Assembly: GCA_903928895.1 (NCBI GenBank)
Contig: CAIYSR010000021.1
Location: 1-39,788, forward strand
Source of the DNA: an uncultured Rhodospirillales bacterium
GTDB taxonomy: Bacteria > Pseudomonadota > Alphaproteobacteria > Acetobacterales > Acetobacteraceae
DNA length: 39,788 bases
Direction: 5' to 3'
Part shown: piece by piece, positions 38,906 through 39,788 of the stretch
How positions within the stretch are numbered: the first letter of the stretch is position 1
Layout: every line of letters starts with the position of its first letter
The notes under the pieces: generated by a model
What the model was told of the DNA's origin: nothing
Database searches by the model: none
The model's input: the letters and a program-made list of their open reading frames with translations, nothing else
Made by a program: the position numbers and the translations under genes

Positions 38906-39788
38906 ATGGCGGTCGCGCGGGAGACCTGGGTCGGCCTGATGGCAACGGAATATCTCGACGACTTTGTTCCCGCCGGCGGCGGCGCGGTGCGCTTTGTGGT
39001 GGCCGAAGCCGAGGGTCTCGACCACGCCGCGACAGCACTGGCGCAGCGCGCCGCAACCGCCGGACTGCGGACCATCCGGGTGACGCTGGCCGAGACCAAA
39101 TTGCATATGCTGCATCATTTCTTCTTCGCCGTCGCCCGCCAGCTGCCATGGGAGCAGCTGCTGCAGGCGCGGGTCGAAGCGCTGGTGGTGGCCGGCGAAT
39201 ACCGCTGGCCGCGGCCGGGCGCGCCGATGACGCTCAACGAACTTGCCGAAGCCAACGGTATCACCGCCCATCTGCTGCACCGCCAGCTCCTGCAATGGCT
39301 GACCGCCGAGGTCTGGCATGATGCGGCCCTCGCGCAGGATTTCCGCAAAGCCATGATCGCCGCGCTGGAAAACACGCTGACCGGCGAGAATGTCATCCTG
39401 CACGAGGCGGTGCTGGACTGGTTGCGCGGCGATCTGCGCCGCCTTGCCACCGTCCGGGCCGCAGCGATCGGCAGCCGCATCGGCCGCCACAATGCGCGCG
39501 CCATGCTGACCTCGCTGTTCCATTTCCTGCGCGGCTGCGGCGCGCCGGGCGTGCTGGTGCTGCTCGACATCCGCCGCCTGCACCAGCCCGGCCGCGGCGA
39601 AGGCGTGTCCTACACCCCGGCCGGGGTGATGGACTGCTACGAGGTGTTGCGCCAGATCATCGACGACACCGAACATTTCCCCGGCCTGTTCCTTGCCGTC
39701 CTCGCCGACGATGCCCTCCTGGGCGACTCGAACCGGGCGCTCGGCCGATACGACGCCTTGAAGATGCGCCTGTTCGACGACGTGCCCC
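38906..39788 (+). CDS. BrxD/DUF2791-like ATP-binding-family protein, N-terminal part
   Basis: An open frame of 294 codons runs to the right edge without a stop. A strong AGGAGG at 38895-38900 stands 5 bases before the ATG. The later part (RHNARAMLTSLFHFLRGCG, then VLVLLDIRRLHQPG near residues 216-230, then MDCYEVLRQIIDDTEHFPGLFL) resembles the BREX-associated BrxD/DUF2791 family. In the N-terminal region, where that family has a GxxGxGKT Walker A after GAVRFVV, this protein reads AEAEGLDHAA (residues 33-42), with no glycine-lysine-threonine. The Walker B position is LLDIR rather than LLDE. It may be an ATPase-dead paralogue that works with an active partner encoded further right. The family call is by pattern only. 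Confidence 0.7.
   Translation, partial: MAVARETWVGLMATEYLDDFVPAGGGAVRFVVAEAEGLDHAATALAQRAATAGLRTIRVTLAETKLHMLHHFFFAVARQLPWEQLLQARVEALVVAGEYRWPRPGAPMTLNELAEANGITAHLLHRQLLQWLTAEVWHDAALAQDFRKAMIAALENTLTGENVILHEAVLDWLRGDLRRLATVRAAAIGSRIGRHNARAMLTSLFHFLRGCGAPGVLVLLDIRRLHQPGRGEGVSYTPAGVMDCYEVLRQIIDDTEHFPGLFLAVLADDALLGDSNRALGRYDALKMRLFDDVP

Overview
The window is GC-rich alphaproteobacterial chromosome. Its content and gene order best fit Rhodospirillales, probably Acetobacteraceae: zapE-mdh-sucC-sucD-sucA-sucB in one run, a hopanoid side-chain cluster (hpnM/I/J/K) fused to dxs/ispA/xseB, and an HPr-kinase-type regulatory PTS with no sugar permease. The family assignment is an inference from gene content. 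I recognise no tRNA, rRNA, CRISPR array or insertion sequence.

Layout. 1-8074 (minus strand): cytoplasmic TCA-cycle operon (zapE, mdh, sucC, sucD, sucA, 5' part of sucB), with an array of hairpins between sucD and sucA. 8145-9714: a small NTF2-fold protein, a RutE-type nitroreductase and an NFU-type Fe-S scaffold. 9850-12417 (plus): exported 5'-nucleotidase-type phosphatase and a D-2-hydroxyacid dehydrogenase. 12380-19709 (minus): xseB-ispA-dxs-hpnM, then hpnI-hpnJ-hpnK. The first part makes isoprenoid precursors, and HpnI/K/J build the glycosylated, cyclitol-type hopanoid head group. 19850-21319: a large protein of unknown function with a proline-rich linker and toxin-like helical architecture. 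21383-28320: a mixed catabolic stretch of CoA-transferase, a GatC/AtzG-like small protein plus amidase, TauD-family dioxygenase, methyltransferase and cytoplasmic molybdopterin oxidoreductase. 28411-31937 (plus): free-Met-sulfoxide reductase, DUF2927-like secreted protein, MFS exporter and Tim44-like protein. 31972-33716 (minus): enoyl-CoA hydratase and threonine-dehydratase-like enzyme. 33839-37924 (plus): hprK-rapZ-EIIA(Man)-HPr-EI, every gene tightly coupled, with an odd proline-repeat extension on EI.

The most unusual part is the right edge (37992-39788). A promoter-like sequence with a palindrome over its -10 leads into an unrecognised 260-aa protein. An interlocked palindromic repeat follows and supplies that gene's stop codon and the next gene's ribosome-binding site. 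The next gene is the beginning of a protein resembling the BREX-associated BrxD/DUF2791 ATP-binding family but without a recognisable Walker A motif. It runs off the window and could be the start of a defence or DNA-maintenance operon. A second large-scale signal is a strand-independent switch from G-rich to C-rich top strand near 20-23 kb, as expected near a replication terminus or an inversion breakpoint.
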